Below, in pieces: positions 1 to 6,761 of a DNA stretch of 64,000 nucleotides. This stretch comes from Paracoccaceae bacterium (GTDB taxonomy: Bacteria > Pseudomonadota > Alphaproteobacteria > Rhodobacterales > Rhodobacteraceae): NCBI GenBank assembly GCA_028097405.1, contig JAOHEK010000001.1, forward strand, positions 1-64,000, written 5' to 3'. The notes beneath the pieces were generated by a model. The model worked only from the letters and a program-made list of their open reading frames with translations, was not told where the DNA came from and ran no database searches. How positions within the stretch are numbered: the stretch's first letter is position 1; every line of letters starts with the position of its first letter. A program made the translations under genes and the position numbers.

Positions 1-227
1 TTGGCGCTGAGCATACGCATCAGGCTTTTAGGGTCCTTGTCCATGTCTTGCGCCAAAGCCTCGAATCCCACGGTCGCGTTGACGTAGTCACGCAGTAGCA
101 CCTTGCCGGTCTCCAGATCGTCGCTGAGCATCGCCTCGATTGCTTCGCGGAATAGACCCGCCCGAAACTCAGGATCGCGCTCAGCACGCGCTTTGATCGT
201 GTCTTTGAAGTCTTTTGTCAGTGGCAT
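1..227 (-). CDS. HigA-like antitoxin, C-terminus cut by window edge
   Basis: Too incomplete for the ORF track, but the minus strand reads open from ATG at 227 to base 1. The visible protein begins MPLTKDFKDTIKARAERD and continues through a segment ending DMDKDPKSLMRMLSA, which resembles the helix-turn-helix of antidote proteins in HigBA/RelBE-type modules. Its ATG lies one base after the toxin stop codon, so the two are translationally coupled with the toxin gene first, the usual HigBA order. The presumed role is to bind and neutralise the toxin and to repress the shared promoter. The last residues of the DNA-binding domain fall outside the window. Confidence 0.7.
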   Translation of the reverse strand, partial: MPLTKDFKDTIKARAERDPEFRAGLFREAIEAMLSDDLETGKVLLRDYVNATVGFEALAQDMDKDPKSLMRMLSA

Positions 228-228
228 G

Positions 229-558
229 TCAGTCGCCTTTCTCTTTGCGGGCCTTGTAGTCGTCCCAATATGCTTTGGCCTGCTCTATGTCTTTCGACTG
301 GCGCTTTTTCGTCCCGCCACAGAGCAGGATCACAAGTGTATCGCCGTCTTGGCCAAAATAGACGCGGTAACCGGGGCCGAAAGTGATGCGCCGCTCGGAC
401 ACGCCTTGGCCTACTGGCTTCACATCGCCAAGATTCCCGGTTTCGATCCGTGCAAGCGCCGTTCGCACCTTCAATGCCGCCGCCGTATCCAGACCATTGA
501 ACCAATCCTCAAACGGCGTTTTCCCCGTTTCGGTGGCATAGACAACAAGCTTATTCAT
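229..558 (-). CDS. RelE/HigB-family toxin (addiction module killer protein)
   Basis: The ORF track starts at 588, but the internal ATG at 558 gives MNKLVVYATETGKTPFEDW, the normal N-terminus of the roughly 110-aa Gp49/HigB-type killer family. Family hallmarks include the conserved GPGYRVYFGQDGD segment and a basic C-terminal KKRQSKDIEQAKAYWDDYK helix. Such toxins are ribosome-associated mRNA endonucleases; activity here is inferred. The antitoxin follows one base downstream. Its place at the edge of an integrated element suggests a role in stabilising the element. Confidence 0.85.
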   Translation of the reverse strand: MNKLVVYATETGKTPFEDWFNGLDTAAALKVRTALARIETGNLGDVKPVGQGVSERRITFGPGYRVYFGQDGDTLVILLCGGTKKRQSKDIEQAKAYWDDYKARKEKGD

Positions 559-609
559 TGGAGTTATTGGTGACACATGCGTTACCATTTGTCAATCTAT
601 TTTGCAGCG

Positions 610-2133
610 TCAGTGCGTCATCCCCCGATCCATCTCGACCTCCCGCGCCTCTAGCTCTGTCTCAACCTCTCTTTGGCGGCTTTCACTAATTTCAAGCTGG
701 TCTCGAGTTGCGTGCGCAGCTTCCCGTAGTTCGAGCCCTCGCTCAACAAGCCGTGCAACGCAGCCACGGACGCCGTTTGCGATTGAATGAGCACCGACAC
801 GCAAGCGGCCAATCCATCCATCTGGCTCTGCATCCTGTTCGTCGAGCGCGCCTCTAACCCGCTCAATTCCTTTGCTGAGACCTCGCAGGCCGTCACCAAC
901 CGCTCGACGCACGCGAGCAAGTCGTGTTCCAAGGCTGTCAGGGGTGTCGTCATCTAATTCTCCTCGATCTTGATGCAGGTCACTGATCTGCCGCCCAGCG
1001 TGCAGGTTCTCACGCGCGTTTTCGTCGGATCCAGCACCAGCCATGTCGCGTCCTCCCTGTCGATCCGCGTCAGGCCCAGGTCCGTCAATTCCGAGCTGGT
1101 CAGCATCAGCGTCCAGAGCAAGCTCGCGGCCATCATCGAGACGGTCCCGACCAAGAACGTCCCCGTGATCAGCCAGGGCGAGATCGTCAGCCAGCTCTTG
1201 TTCTGTCGCAGAAAGGTGCGGGTATCGCTCTCGATTGTACGATGCGCGATGGTCGCAATGTGCTTCAAATCGGTCCTGAAGCTCTCCAGCTGGGATGCCA
1301 TCGAGGCGGCGTAGTCCTGCCTGATCGTGTCCAGTTCCGCGTTCAACTTCTCGCTCAGCCGGGTCGGCTTGCCAGTTTTCATGGAAAATCTCTCCTTTTA
1401 GACGCCAGCGTTCGTCCGTGTCGGGGTCGCGGGCCGTTAGGTAATCCTTGCCGACGCGAGGCAGGTCGTAGCCCGCGTCTGTGAGGGCATCGACCATGGT
1501 TGCGCGGTCGGTAATCTGGCCAATGCTGATCTGGTCTTGCAGCCATGCATGCAGCTCGTCGCGGCCTTGGGCGCGTGTTGGGGTCTCCATGGTATCGCGG
1601 ACCTCTTGCACACGCTCCAACTCCATCGGATCGGCCCAGCCGTGGCGCTGGTTCATCACGTCGCGCAAACTATCGAACGCTTTCTCATAGCCGGGCGGCG
1701 CGATGTTCAGGCTGCGGCTCGAGGTCAGCTCCAAGCGCGGCGTGCAGAAGTGAAGCTCGACACGGTCTTCGTGGGTATGTCGGACCCAAAGCATGTCATA
1801 TTGCGTCGGGTCCAGCCCCGCGAAGGCCAGATCCTCGAAGTGACCTATGACCTCGGCCTGCTGGTCCTCGGTGGGTGCATCCTCTGCGGCAAAGCTGATC
1901 ACGCCCGCACGATAGGTCCATTGGTGACGGCTGGCATCGATCAAGGCTTCGGTACGGTCTGGATTGCCGCGCAGGACTTCTGGTAGAGGCTCCCGCGTGA
2001 CGGTCATCGGCTGGCCGTCGGCATCGCGGATCAGGTCGCGGTTGTCGTCATAGGCCAGCACCTTGTCCGCAACGAGGTAGCCGACCGGGCCAGCGCCCGC
2101 GCCTTTGCCATTGCGGAAGAACTTGATCAACAT
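610..2133 (-). CDS. mobA: MobA/VirD2-like relaxase of the ColE1 (MOBP, HEN) type
   Basis: A 507-aa DNA relaxase that would nick oriT and lead strand transfer in conjugal mobilization. The N-terminal ~230 residues hold the catalytic part: a GPVGYL motif whose Tyr19 is the candidate nicking tyrosine, and a WVRHTHEDRVELHF motif with the H-E-D-R...H pattern of the ColE1/MbeA group rather than a three-histidine triad. The middle and C-terminal parts are acidic, low-complexity and helical. The start overlaps the end of mobC by 7 bp, and two further genes are nested in another frame within its 3' half, an organisation like mbeA-mbeB-mbeD of ColE1. The C-terminal sequence is probably constrained by that overlap. 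Catalytic assignment is by motif only. Confidence 0.85.
   Translation of the reverse strand: MLIKFFRNGKGAGAGPVGYLVADKVLAYDDNRDLIRDADGQPMTVTREPLPEVLRGNPDRTEALIDASRHQWTYRAGVISFAAEDAPTEDQQAEVIGHFEDLAFAGLDPTQYDMLWVRHTHEDRVELHFCTPRLELTSSRSLNIAPPGYEKAFDSLRDVMNQRHGWADPMELERVQEVRDTMETPTRAQGRDELHAWLQDQISIGQITDRATMVDALTDAGYDLPRVGKDYLTARDPDTDERWRLKGEIFHENWQADPAEREVERGTGHDQAGLRRLDGIPAGELQDRFEAHCDHRASYNRERYPHLSATEQELADDLALADHGDVLGRDRLDDGRELALDADADQLGIDGPGPDADRQGGRDMAGAGSDENARENLHAGRQISDLHQDRGELDDDTPDSLGTRLARVRRAVGDGLRGLSKGIERVRGALDEQDAEPDGWIGRLRVGAHSIANGVRGCVARLVERGLELREAAHATRDQLEISESRQREVETELEAREVEMDRGMTH
651..953 (-). CDS. MbeD/MobD-like small mobilization protein nested inside the relaxase gene
   Basis: A 100-aa ORF in a different frame entirely within the relaxase gene. 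It begins MTTPLTALEHDLLACVERLV, which resembles the start of ColE1-family MbeD/MobD proteins (TELE-x-LL-x-ALE pattern), and is predicted to be mostly helical with leucine-rich heptads. The ATG immediately follows the TAG of the upstream nested gene and both lie in the same frame, indicating coupled translation. MbeD-type proteins assist mobilization and entry exclusion in ColE1; the role here is inferred from similarity and arrangement. It could still be a chance frame, but position, order and start motif together argue for a real gene. Confidence 0.6.
   Translation of the reverse strand: MTTPLTALEHDLLACVERLVTACEVSAKELSGLEARSTNRMQSQMDGLAACVSVLIQSQTASVAALHGLLSEGSNYGKLRTQLETSLKLVKAAKERLRQS
954..1382 (-). 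CDS. MbeB-like membrane mobilization protein nested inside the relaxase gene
   Basis: A 142-aa ORF overlapping the relaxase in another frame. The N-terminus (about residues 1-60) is a helical region, LSEKLNAELDTIRQDYAAS and following, and the centre carries two closely spaced hydrophobic segments (WLTISPWLITGTFLVGTVS and MMAASLLWTLML). ColE1 MbeB has the same plan: a conserved N-terminal helical part and a membrane-associated part, encoded inside mbeA. It ends one codon before the ATG of the MbeD-like gene. Together with mobC and the relaxase this reconstructs a complete ColE1-type mob block. Function is inferred. Confidence 0.6.
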   Translation of the reverse strand: MKTGKPTRLSEKLNAELDTIRQDYAASMASQLESFRTDLKHIATIAHRTIESDTRTFLRQNKSWLTISPWLITGTFLVGTVSMMAASLLWTLMLTSSELTDLGLTRIDREDATWLVLDPTKTRVRTCTLGGRSVTCIKIEEN

Positions 2134-2600
2134 CGGCGCGCGGCCTCGATGATCTGGGCAAGCTGGCGCTCGATGGTCAGCAGGCGGCGGGCAACGGTGA
2201 GCGCATCGAGGTCAACACTGCCTGCCAGCATCGCACGGTTCAGCCATCGCGCGATCTGGTTGAGGTTGCCGCCAATGCGCCCGATTGCCAGCACCAGCGC
2301 AGGATCAACGCGGGGAATGGGCTTGCGACGGCGTGCCTCGGTCAGGCCAAGCGCCTCGCGCAGCAAGGTCGCGGCGGGCAGGCCAGCAGCCTCGGCTTTG
2401 GCGCGGAGCTGGGCCTTCTCTGCCGCTGTGCACCGAAAGACGAAAGTCTCGGCCAGCGGCTCTTTGGTGCGGGCATAGCCTGCGCCGGTGGGGTTCGAAG
2501 GGGAGGCTTGCCGCCCCTCGCAAGGTCCCGTGTCAGCAGCGCCAGCGTATGACATGGGTCGCCTTGCTGTTTGCTCTTCGGTGGGATCGGTTGTGGTCAT
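2127..2600 (-). CDS. mobC: MobC-family relaxosome accessory protein
   Basis: The ORF track begins at 2690, but the ATG at 2600 (MTTTDPTEEQ) overlaps the stop of the upstream replication-type gene as ATGA, a coupled start. The C-terminal half shows the MobC signature: DPALVLAIGRIGGNLNQIARW followed by a helical tail. MobC proteins bind oriT next to the nick site, help melt the DNA and recruit the relaxase. The central FRCTAAEKAQLRAKAEAAG segment is ribbon-helix-helix-like. It overlaps the relaxase start by 7 bp. The first ~45 residues are low-complexity. Confidence 0.8.
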   Translation of the reverse strand: MTTTDPTEEQTARRPMSYAGAADTGPCEGRQASPSNPTGAGYARTKEPLAETFVFRCTAAEKAQLRAKAEAAGLPAATLLREALGLTEARRRKPIPRVDPALVLAIGRIGGNLNQIARWLNRAMLAGSVDLDALTVARRLLTIERQLAQIIEAARRC

Positions 2601-3469
2601 GATCTGAGGCCTGCGGCTTGGACTTGCGCCGTTGTCACCAGCTTGGAGGCCAGCAATCTGTCGATCTGCTTGGCCGTGATGTGTTTGCACATCGGGCTAC
2701 GATCACCGATCCAACAGGCCAGCCGCGCATGGTGATCGGCCTGCAACGCCGCTGTCTTTTCTCGGTCCTCCGCCTGCTTCCCGACATAGGCTTGCCAACG
2801 CCGCGTCTGAAACCAGTTATCGGAAAAGCAGACCTTGGAGCGGGTGAAACCTGCACTGTCGGTGGCGTAGGCTTGGACCGCCTGCCGCAAGTCCTCCGGT
2901 CTGACCCCTTCCTTCATGGCCTCTTCGATCTGGGCAAGGCAGGCTGCTTTGCCACGCAATCGGTCGGGCGGATAGACTGCCAAAATCTTCTCAACCTCCA
3001 CCGCCTCGCGCTCGCGCGAAGGAGGTTCTTGTTTAGGTTCAATGGTAAGGTTCCTGTCCCGATTTGAGACTACCCCCGTCTCACCCTTGAGACTTTTCCC
3101 CCGCTTTTTTGAGACGTTTCCCCCCGTCTCATTCTGAGACTCAACCCCTTTGGGACCGCTGTCCCCACCCTTCGGGCGGGCGCTTGGACCAAGGACAATG
3201 TCGAGGTGCAATTCATACTGATTGGACCCGCGCCCGCCATCACCATCCCCTCGGGCATGGCGTGTGACAAGGCCGTATTCCTCCAAGGTCGTCATGTGCC
3301 GAAACAGCGTTGCACGGCCCATCTCGCACTCGTCCGCTAACCGCTGTGCGCTTGGGTTGCATTGGCCCGTTTCTTTATTGTGAAAGTCTGCCAGTTGAAT
3401 CAGCACAATCTTGGCGGCGGGCTTCACGCCTTTGACGTTCGCGGCCCAGATCAACGCCATGCCGCTCAT
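2597..3469 (-). CDS. Helix-turn-helix replication-type protein of the element
   Basis: A 290-aa protein with an N-terminal winged-helix domain (about residues 1-95; MALIWAANVKGVKPAAKIVL and RLADECEMGRATLFRHM), typical of HTH_36 plasmid and phage replication-associated proteins. A hydrophilic linker of about 50 residues rich in Lys, Gly and Ser follows, then a C-terminal helical domain. The DNA of the linker carries repeated TGAGAC/GTCTCA motifs, suggesting an origin inside the gene. ATGA overlap with mobC places both in one transcript. It may initiate replication of the excised circular form or regulate the mob genes; the sequence does not decide between these. Confidence 0.65.
   Translation of the reverse strand: MSGMALIWAANVKGVKPAAKIVLIQLADFHNKETGQCNPSAQRLADECEMGRATLFRHMTTLEEYGLVTRHARGDGDGGRGSNQYELHLDIVLGPSARPKGGDSGPKGVESQNETGGNVSKKRGKSLKGETGVVSNRDRNLTIEPKQEPPSREREAVEVEKILAVYPPDRLRGKAACLAQIEEAMKEGVRPEDLRQAVQAYATDSAGFTRSKVCFSDNWFQTRRWQAYVGKQAEDREKTAALQADHHARLACWIGDRSPMCKHITAKQIDRLLASKLVTTAQVQAAGLRS
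3065..3140. repeat. Iteron-like TGAGAC/GTCTCA cluster inside the replication-type gene
   Basis: Four TGAGAC copies start at 3065, 3088, 3110 and 3135 (spacing 23, 22 and 25 bp), interleaved with two inverted GTCTCA copies at 3078 and 3126, embedded in C-runs. Spacing near two helical turns on one DNA face is iteron-like. They encode the linker of the HTH protein, the position where lambda-type initiators keep their origin. Alternatively the repeats may simply reflect repeated linker codons. Confidence 0.5.
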
Positions 3470-3508
3470 ACTGGTGATCCTAAGAAAGCAGGTAACTGTG
3501 TTGGGGCG

Positions 3509-3560
3509 TTTGAAACATTCCCGTTAAGTTCACGGTTTGTCAGGGGACATTTTGAAACAT
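3509..3560. promoter_or_regulatory. Direct repeat TTTGAAACAT x2 upstream of the replication-type gene
   Basis: The only non-coding space of the visible element (3470-3588) holds two perfect 10-bp copies of TTTGAAACAT at 3509-3518 and 3551-3560, 42 bp apart, with a small CCGT...ACGG inverted repeat between. This interval must contain the promoter of the minus-strand rep-mobC-mobA block and may contain operator sites or part of oriT/attP. No clear -35/-10 pair could be fixed. Confidence 0.4.
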
Positions 3561-3588
3561 AAGCCCATAGATTTATTTGATAAAATGG

Positions 3589-3637
3589 ACGGATTGCAAA
3601 TCCGTGTACACGAGTTCGATTCTCGTACTCGCCTCCA
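3589..3637 (+). other. Attachment site: 3' half of tRNA-Cys(GCA)
   Basis: The 49 nt from the anticodon arm to CCA match a tRNA-Cys: anticodon stem ACGGA/TCCGT around loop TTGCAAA (anticodon GCA), T arm ACGAG-TTCGATT-CTCGT, acceptor 3' strand ACTCGCC, then TCCA. The bases before 3589 are AT-rich and cannot form a D arm or 5' acceptor strand, so this is not a functional gene. It is best read as the core repeat left at the right border of an element that integrated into tRNA-Cys. Confidence 0.85.
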
Positions 3638-3652
3638 TTTAAAATCAATGAC

Positions 3653-4222
3653 TTAGATGAATTTCAAGAAATGCCCTAGGGCGCTTCTAAACATTCTGGT
3701 TTTGTTCTGTTCTGATGTGCGGGTGGTTTGGTCCGAGCAGTCGACCAGCGGTGTAAGAACACCGATCCAGAGGGCAACAGCCAGCAAATGCAACGTCAAT
3801 GCGATGTCGAGCAGTGTAGTGTCACGGCCAGAGACATGTCCGACGTGATCAAAGGACCAGATCGCAATGACCTCACCTAATACCGAGATCCAAATTCCAA
3901 CGCGGCCTATGAACAGGCCAGCGATCAACAGACCAAGACCCACCAAACGTAACAGCAAAGCAGTGCCTACAGGTGTGGTCCAAAGCAGGCCAAGCATCTC
4001 AAGATCGGTCATGCCGCTGACATCGCCCGTCAGATTGGCACCGCGCAATGAAAAGGCGAGGATCGTTGCCATCACCCCCAAAACGGCGAATGCCACGGCC
4101 AAACCACGAGTGCGATCCAGCCGAAACATCAACGTGGCGATGACTGTGCCAGCCGCAGTCATCACACCAAGATAGAGCGCAAACTTTGTGATGATGGCCG
4201 CCAGCCCGAACGCATCAGGCAT
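3653..4222 (-). CDS. copD: CopD-family copper resistance membrane protein, C-terminally shortened
   Basis: 189 aa with about five hydrophobic segments and the CopD-domain pattern around FDHVGHVSGRD and LTLHLLAVALWIGVLTPL. CopD proteins act with periplasmic CopC in copper handling at the inner membrane. Family members are usually near 290 aa; this one loses similarity after LTPL and ends in a hydrophilic tail whose stop is 16 bp from the tRNA-Cys attachment repeat. The shortening may therefore reflect an old rearrangement at the integration border. Its ATG overlaps the TAA of the copC remnant (TAATG), a trace of original coupling. It may no longer be functional. Confidence 0.65.
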   Translation of the reverse strand: MPDAFGLAAIITKFALYLGVMTAAGTVIATLMFRLDRTRGLAVAFAVLGVMATILAFSLRGANLTGDVSGMTDLEMLGLLWTTPVGTALLLRLVGLGLLIAGLFIGRVGIWISVLGEVIAIWSFDHVGHVSGRDTTLLDIALTLHLLAVALWIGVLTPLVDCSDQTTRTSEQNKTRMFRSALGHFLKFI

Positions 4223-4325
4223 TATTCAACAGTGAAACTGAAGGTGCCGTTCAGCGCGTGACCATCAGAGCCTAGTCCGCGCCACCTGCAACCAGTAAGG
4301 CGGCAACCGCCATTATTGATCTCAT
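4221..4325 (-). pseudogene. copC: copC remnant with internal deletion
   Basis: Between the glutaredoxin-MauE gene and copD the minus strand reads MRSIMAVAALLVAGGAD and stop, a signal-peptide start, then in another frame SDGHALNGTFSFTVE and stop, which looks like the usual C-terminus of CopC (DGH-x-x-x-G-x-x-F-x-V). The body of the protein (a family member is about 120 aa) is missing and the joint is out of frame. The final TAA overlaps the copD ATG, as expected for a former copCD operon. Identification rests on two short segments plus context. Confidence 0.55.
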
Positions 4326-4398
4326 TGCAGGCTCCGCCCCTTAGGTCTTTTCAGTGTTGCTAAGGCTTCTTGTTGATGGAGGGTCAAATGCTTTGTCA

Positions 4399-5148
4399 TC
4401 ACAGCTTCGACAGCATCCAGATGGCCATCCCGACCATCATCAGATTCTCGGTCAATGATACGAACCCCAACGGAACCTTGCTGTCTCCACCGACGCAGGC
4501 GCATTTGAGTTCACGTTTGTCGATGTAAACCGCCTTCAACACGCTGATCGCGCCGATGCTGGCCACAAACAACGCTGCTGGTGCCGACAACCACGTGAGA
4601 ACACCCACCATCATAAGCAGACCTGCCCCAGTCTCAACAAACGGATAGACATATCCGTAGCGAACCCACCGTTGGGCCAGCAGGTCGTAGTTCAGGAACA
4701 TCGTCGCAAATCGTTCAACGTCTTGCAGTTTTTGCAGACCCAACAGCACCATGGATATCGAGATGAACCATTCCAATGTCCGTCCCGTGAATACGGCACC
4801 TAACGCCAACCAAGTAACAGCGATGGCCATCATCAAAGCGACCGAGAACAAAGCGATGACAGGTTTATAGGTCGTGGTATCTTTAGACTTGGTGGCTTTC
4901 CCTAGATGTGCGCTCAGGTCATCGAAACCACCGATGCGTTCTTTGCCAATGAACGTCTGTGGCGTCGTCTTCACATCATGTTTGGCTTTGAAGGCATCAA
5001 CCTCTTCGCGGTTGGTAAGGTGACGGTCTTTCACATGAAAGCCCTGACGTTCCAGCAGGTCTTTGGACTTCAGCCCGTACGGACACATATGATCGGTCAT
5101 CACCATGCGATAGAGAGTGGCAGTTTTGGCAGCGGTATCCTTGGGCAT
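4399..5148 (-). CDS. Glutaredoxin-MauE/DoxX-like membrane fusion protein
   Basis: 249 aa in two parts. Residues 10-85 form a glutaredoxin-like domain with active-site motif CPYG at 22-25 and the cis-proline region TTPQTFIGKERIGGFDDL. Residues 95-249 carry four to five membrane spans typical of MauE-like proteins, with a late CACVGGDSKVPLG motif whose cysteines could act as a membrane redox or metal site. It is transcribed divergently from a CueR-type regulator through a MerR-type promoter, so a copper-linked thiol redox role is likely. The exact substrate is unknown. Such fusions are seen beside copper genes in marine bacteria; this placement is recalled, not searched. Confidence 0.75.
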   Translation of the reverse strand: MPKDTAAKTATLYRMVMTDHMCPYGLKSKDLLERQGFHVKDRHLTNREEVDAFKAKHDVKTTPQTFIGKERIGGFDDLSAHLGKATKSKDTTTYKPVIALFSVALMMAIAVTWLALGAVFTGRTLEWFISISMVLLGLQKLQDVERFATMFLNYDLLAQRWVRYGYVYPFVETGAGLLMMVGVLTWLSAPAALFVASIGAISVLKAVYIDKRELKCACVGGDSKVPLGFVSLTENLMMVGMAIWMLSKL

Positions 5149-5215
5149 GGTGTCTCAATCCTTTTGCGGGTGTGTTCCTCAGGAGAACGACCAACCTTGA
5201 AGTTTCTACATCACC

Positions 5216-5246
5216 AACCTAATCTCTCCAGTAACTGGAAGGTCAA
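5216..5246 (-). promoter_or_regulatory. CueR-type promoter/operator for the glutaredoxin-MauE gene
   Basis: On the minus strand: -35 TTGACC (5241-5246), a 19-bp spacer holding the imperfect dyad ACCTTCCAG-TTA-CTGGAGAGAT, then -10 TAGGTT (5216-5221). The over-long 19-bp spacer centred on a dyad is the hallmark of promoters activated by MerR-family regulators, and ACCTTCC matches CueR sites. It points at the gene starting at 5148, about 70 bp away. Confidence 0.75.
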
Positions 5247-5257
5247 GGGCGCGTTTC

Positions 5258-5641
5258 ATGAATATTTCTGCTGCTGCGAAAGCTTCGGGTCTGCCCGTCA
5301 AAACTGTGCGCTACTATGCTGACATCGGCTTGGTGGACGCACCTTCGCGATCAGAGGCAGGATACCGTAGCTACGATGACGTAGCAGTTCGTAAACTGGT
5401 ATTTGCCCGAAGGTCACGTGCGTTCGGCTTCAGCATAGAAGAATGTCGGGAGCTTCTGGGGCTGTATCAAGATCAGGACCGCACAAGCTCTGAGGTCAAA
5501 CGCATTGCGTCAAAGCGTCTTGAGGAGATCGAAGTCAAACAACGTGAACTTCAATCCCTGCACGATGCGTTGGCGCATCTTGTGACATCTTGCCGTGGAG
5601 ACCACAGGCCTGACTGTCCAATCATCGACTACCTAGGGTGA
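5258..5641 (+). CDS. cueR: CueR-type MerR-family Cu(I)-responsive regulator
   Basis: 127 aa. An N-terminal winged helix (MNISAAAKASGLPVKTVRYYADIGLV) is followed by the dimerisation helix and a metal-binding loop with Cys112 and Cys120 (CRGDHRPDC), the same positions as E. coli CueR, and Ser77, the residue that distinguishes the monovalent-metal sensors. It should sense Cu(I)/Ag(I) and untwist the divergent 19-bp-spacer promoter at 5216-5246. The length is normal. It appears intact although its presumed copCD targets are decayed. Confidence 0.9.
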   Translation: MNISAAAKASGLPVKTVRYYADIGLVDAPSRSEAGYRSYDDVAVRKLVFARRSRAFGFSIEECRELLGLYQDQDRTSSEVKRIASKRLEEIEVKQRELQSLHDALAHLVTSCRGDHRPDCPIIDYLG

Positions 5642-5749
5642 GCGGGCTTTGCAGCGACGCGGAAGCGAAACAGCCATTAACCTTTCCGGTTCTTTGCGTC
5701 ATGATCTGTCACGCACGGGCGCCATGCCCCCATCTTGGAAGGATGTCCC

Positions 5750-6643
5750 ATGACCAAACCCAGCATCGGCTTTATCGGCGTCGGCCTTATGGGTCACGGT
5801 ATGGCCAAGAATATCGTCGAAGCAGGCTATCCCTTGGCGGTCACCGCCTTTCGCAAACGCGAAGCTGTGGACGATCTGGTGGGCCGTGGTGCCGCTGAGA
5901 AAGCTGATGTGAAGTCCGTCGCAGAAACCTCAGATATCATTTTCCTATGTGTGACCGGATCAATCGAAGTCGAAGCCTTGATGCGTGGACCCGACGGGAT
6001 CATTGCCGCGCTTAAGCCGGGGGCCATTGTCGTTGATTGTTCTACCTCTGATCCGGTTTCGACGCTTACACTGGCGGCCGAGGTTGAAGCCGCAGGCGGT
6101 CGCTTTGCCGATGCGCCGCTTGGGCGAACCCCGAAGGAAGCGTGGGACGGCACGCTTGACGCGATGGTTGGGGCATCTGATGAGGTATTTCAGATCATCA
6201 AACCCGTCATTGACACATGGGCGGGTGTGGTGGTGCATTTGGGCGACGTGGGGCTGGGTCATAAGATGAAATTGGTCAACAATTTCATCGCCATGGGCTA
6301 TGGCGCGCTTTATTCTGAGGCTTTGGCGATTGCGCGCAAATCCGGCCTATCTACGGAACAATTCGACAGCGTCATCCGCCCCGGTCGGCTGTCTAACGGG
6401 TTTTACGAGACCTTCATGAAATGGTCTTTGGAGGGCGACGAAAACGCCCATAAATTCGCTATCAGCAATGCCCACAAAGATATGGCCTACCTTGCAAATC
6501 TGGCGACATCTGTTGGCGCTGTGAACCCCATGCAGGCCGTTGTGAAGAACGCCTATGCCGCCATGGATGCGGCTGGCGAAGGTGATCGCTTTGTGCCGAT
6601 GTTGGCCGATTTTATCGCCCGTACGAATGGCTTGAAGGATTAA
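5750..6643 (+). CDS. NAD(P)-dependent beta-hydroxyacid dehydrogenase (3-hydroxyisobutyrate dehydrogenase family)
   Basis: The start at 5750 (MTKPSIGFIGVGLMGHGMA) is preferred over 5735 because AAGGA lies just upstream of it. The N-terminal Rossmann fold has GVGLMG; the C-terminal helical domain has the catalytic-lysine segment GHKMKLVNNFIAMG. The substrate loop reads DAPLGRTPKEAWDGTL rather than the common DAPVSGG, so the substrate differs from 3-hydroxyisobutyrate; sulfolactaldehyde, tartronate semialdehyde and similar small hydroxyacids are possible. 297 aa is family-typical. It sits upstream of the ABC transporter genes in the same direction, but the 118-bp gap means co-transcription is uncertain. 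Confidence 0.8.
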   Translation: MTKPSIGFIGVGLMGHGMAKNIVEAGYPLAVTAFRKREAVDDLVGRGAAEKADVKSVAETSDIIFLCVTGSIEVEALMRGPDGIIAALKPGAIVVDCSTSDPVSTLTLAAEVEAAGGRFADAPLGRTPKEAWDGTLDAMVGASDEVFQIIKPVIDTWAGVVVHLGDVGLGHKMKLVNNFIAMGYGALYSEALAIARKSGLSTEQFDSVIRPGRLSNGFYETFMKWSLEGDENAHKFAISNAHKDMAYLANLATSVGAVNPMQAVVKNAYAAMDAAGEGDRFVPMLADFIARTNGLKD

Positions 6644-6761
6644 ACAGCCCTTAAACCCCAAGCCCTGACCGCAGAAACGCTTGATTTCCCAGCTTTTCCC
6701 GGTCAGCTTGCGGGACTTAAGACAAGCCATACGAAACGCTTGCCACAATGGGGAGATACAC

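Larger units (their letters stand above)
1..3637. mobile_element. Right end of an integrated mobilizable element (IME) at tRNA-Cys
   Basis: All genes from the left edge to 3469 are of plasmid/IME type: toxin-antitoxin, relaxase with nested accessory genes, MobC and a HTH replication-type protein, all on the minus strand. The block stops at a 49-nt copy of the 3' half of a tRNA-Cys gene (3589-3637), beyond which chromosomal-type genes start. A displaced 3' tRNA segment at one end is the usual scar of tyrosine-recombinase integration. The integrase and the intact tRNA-Cys should lie beyond the left edge, so element size and recombinase are unknown. That the element is mobilizable rather than self-transmissible is inferred from the absence of type IV secretion genes in the visible part. 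Confidence 0.75.

Noticed and set aside
3466-3648. 60-aa minus-strand ORF
   Set aside because: Reads backwards through the tRNA-Cys fragment; not a protein.
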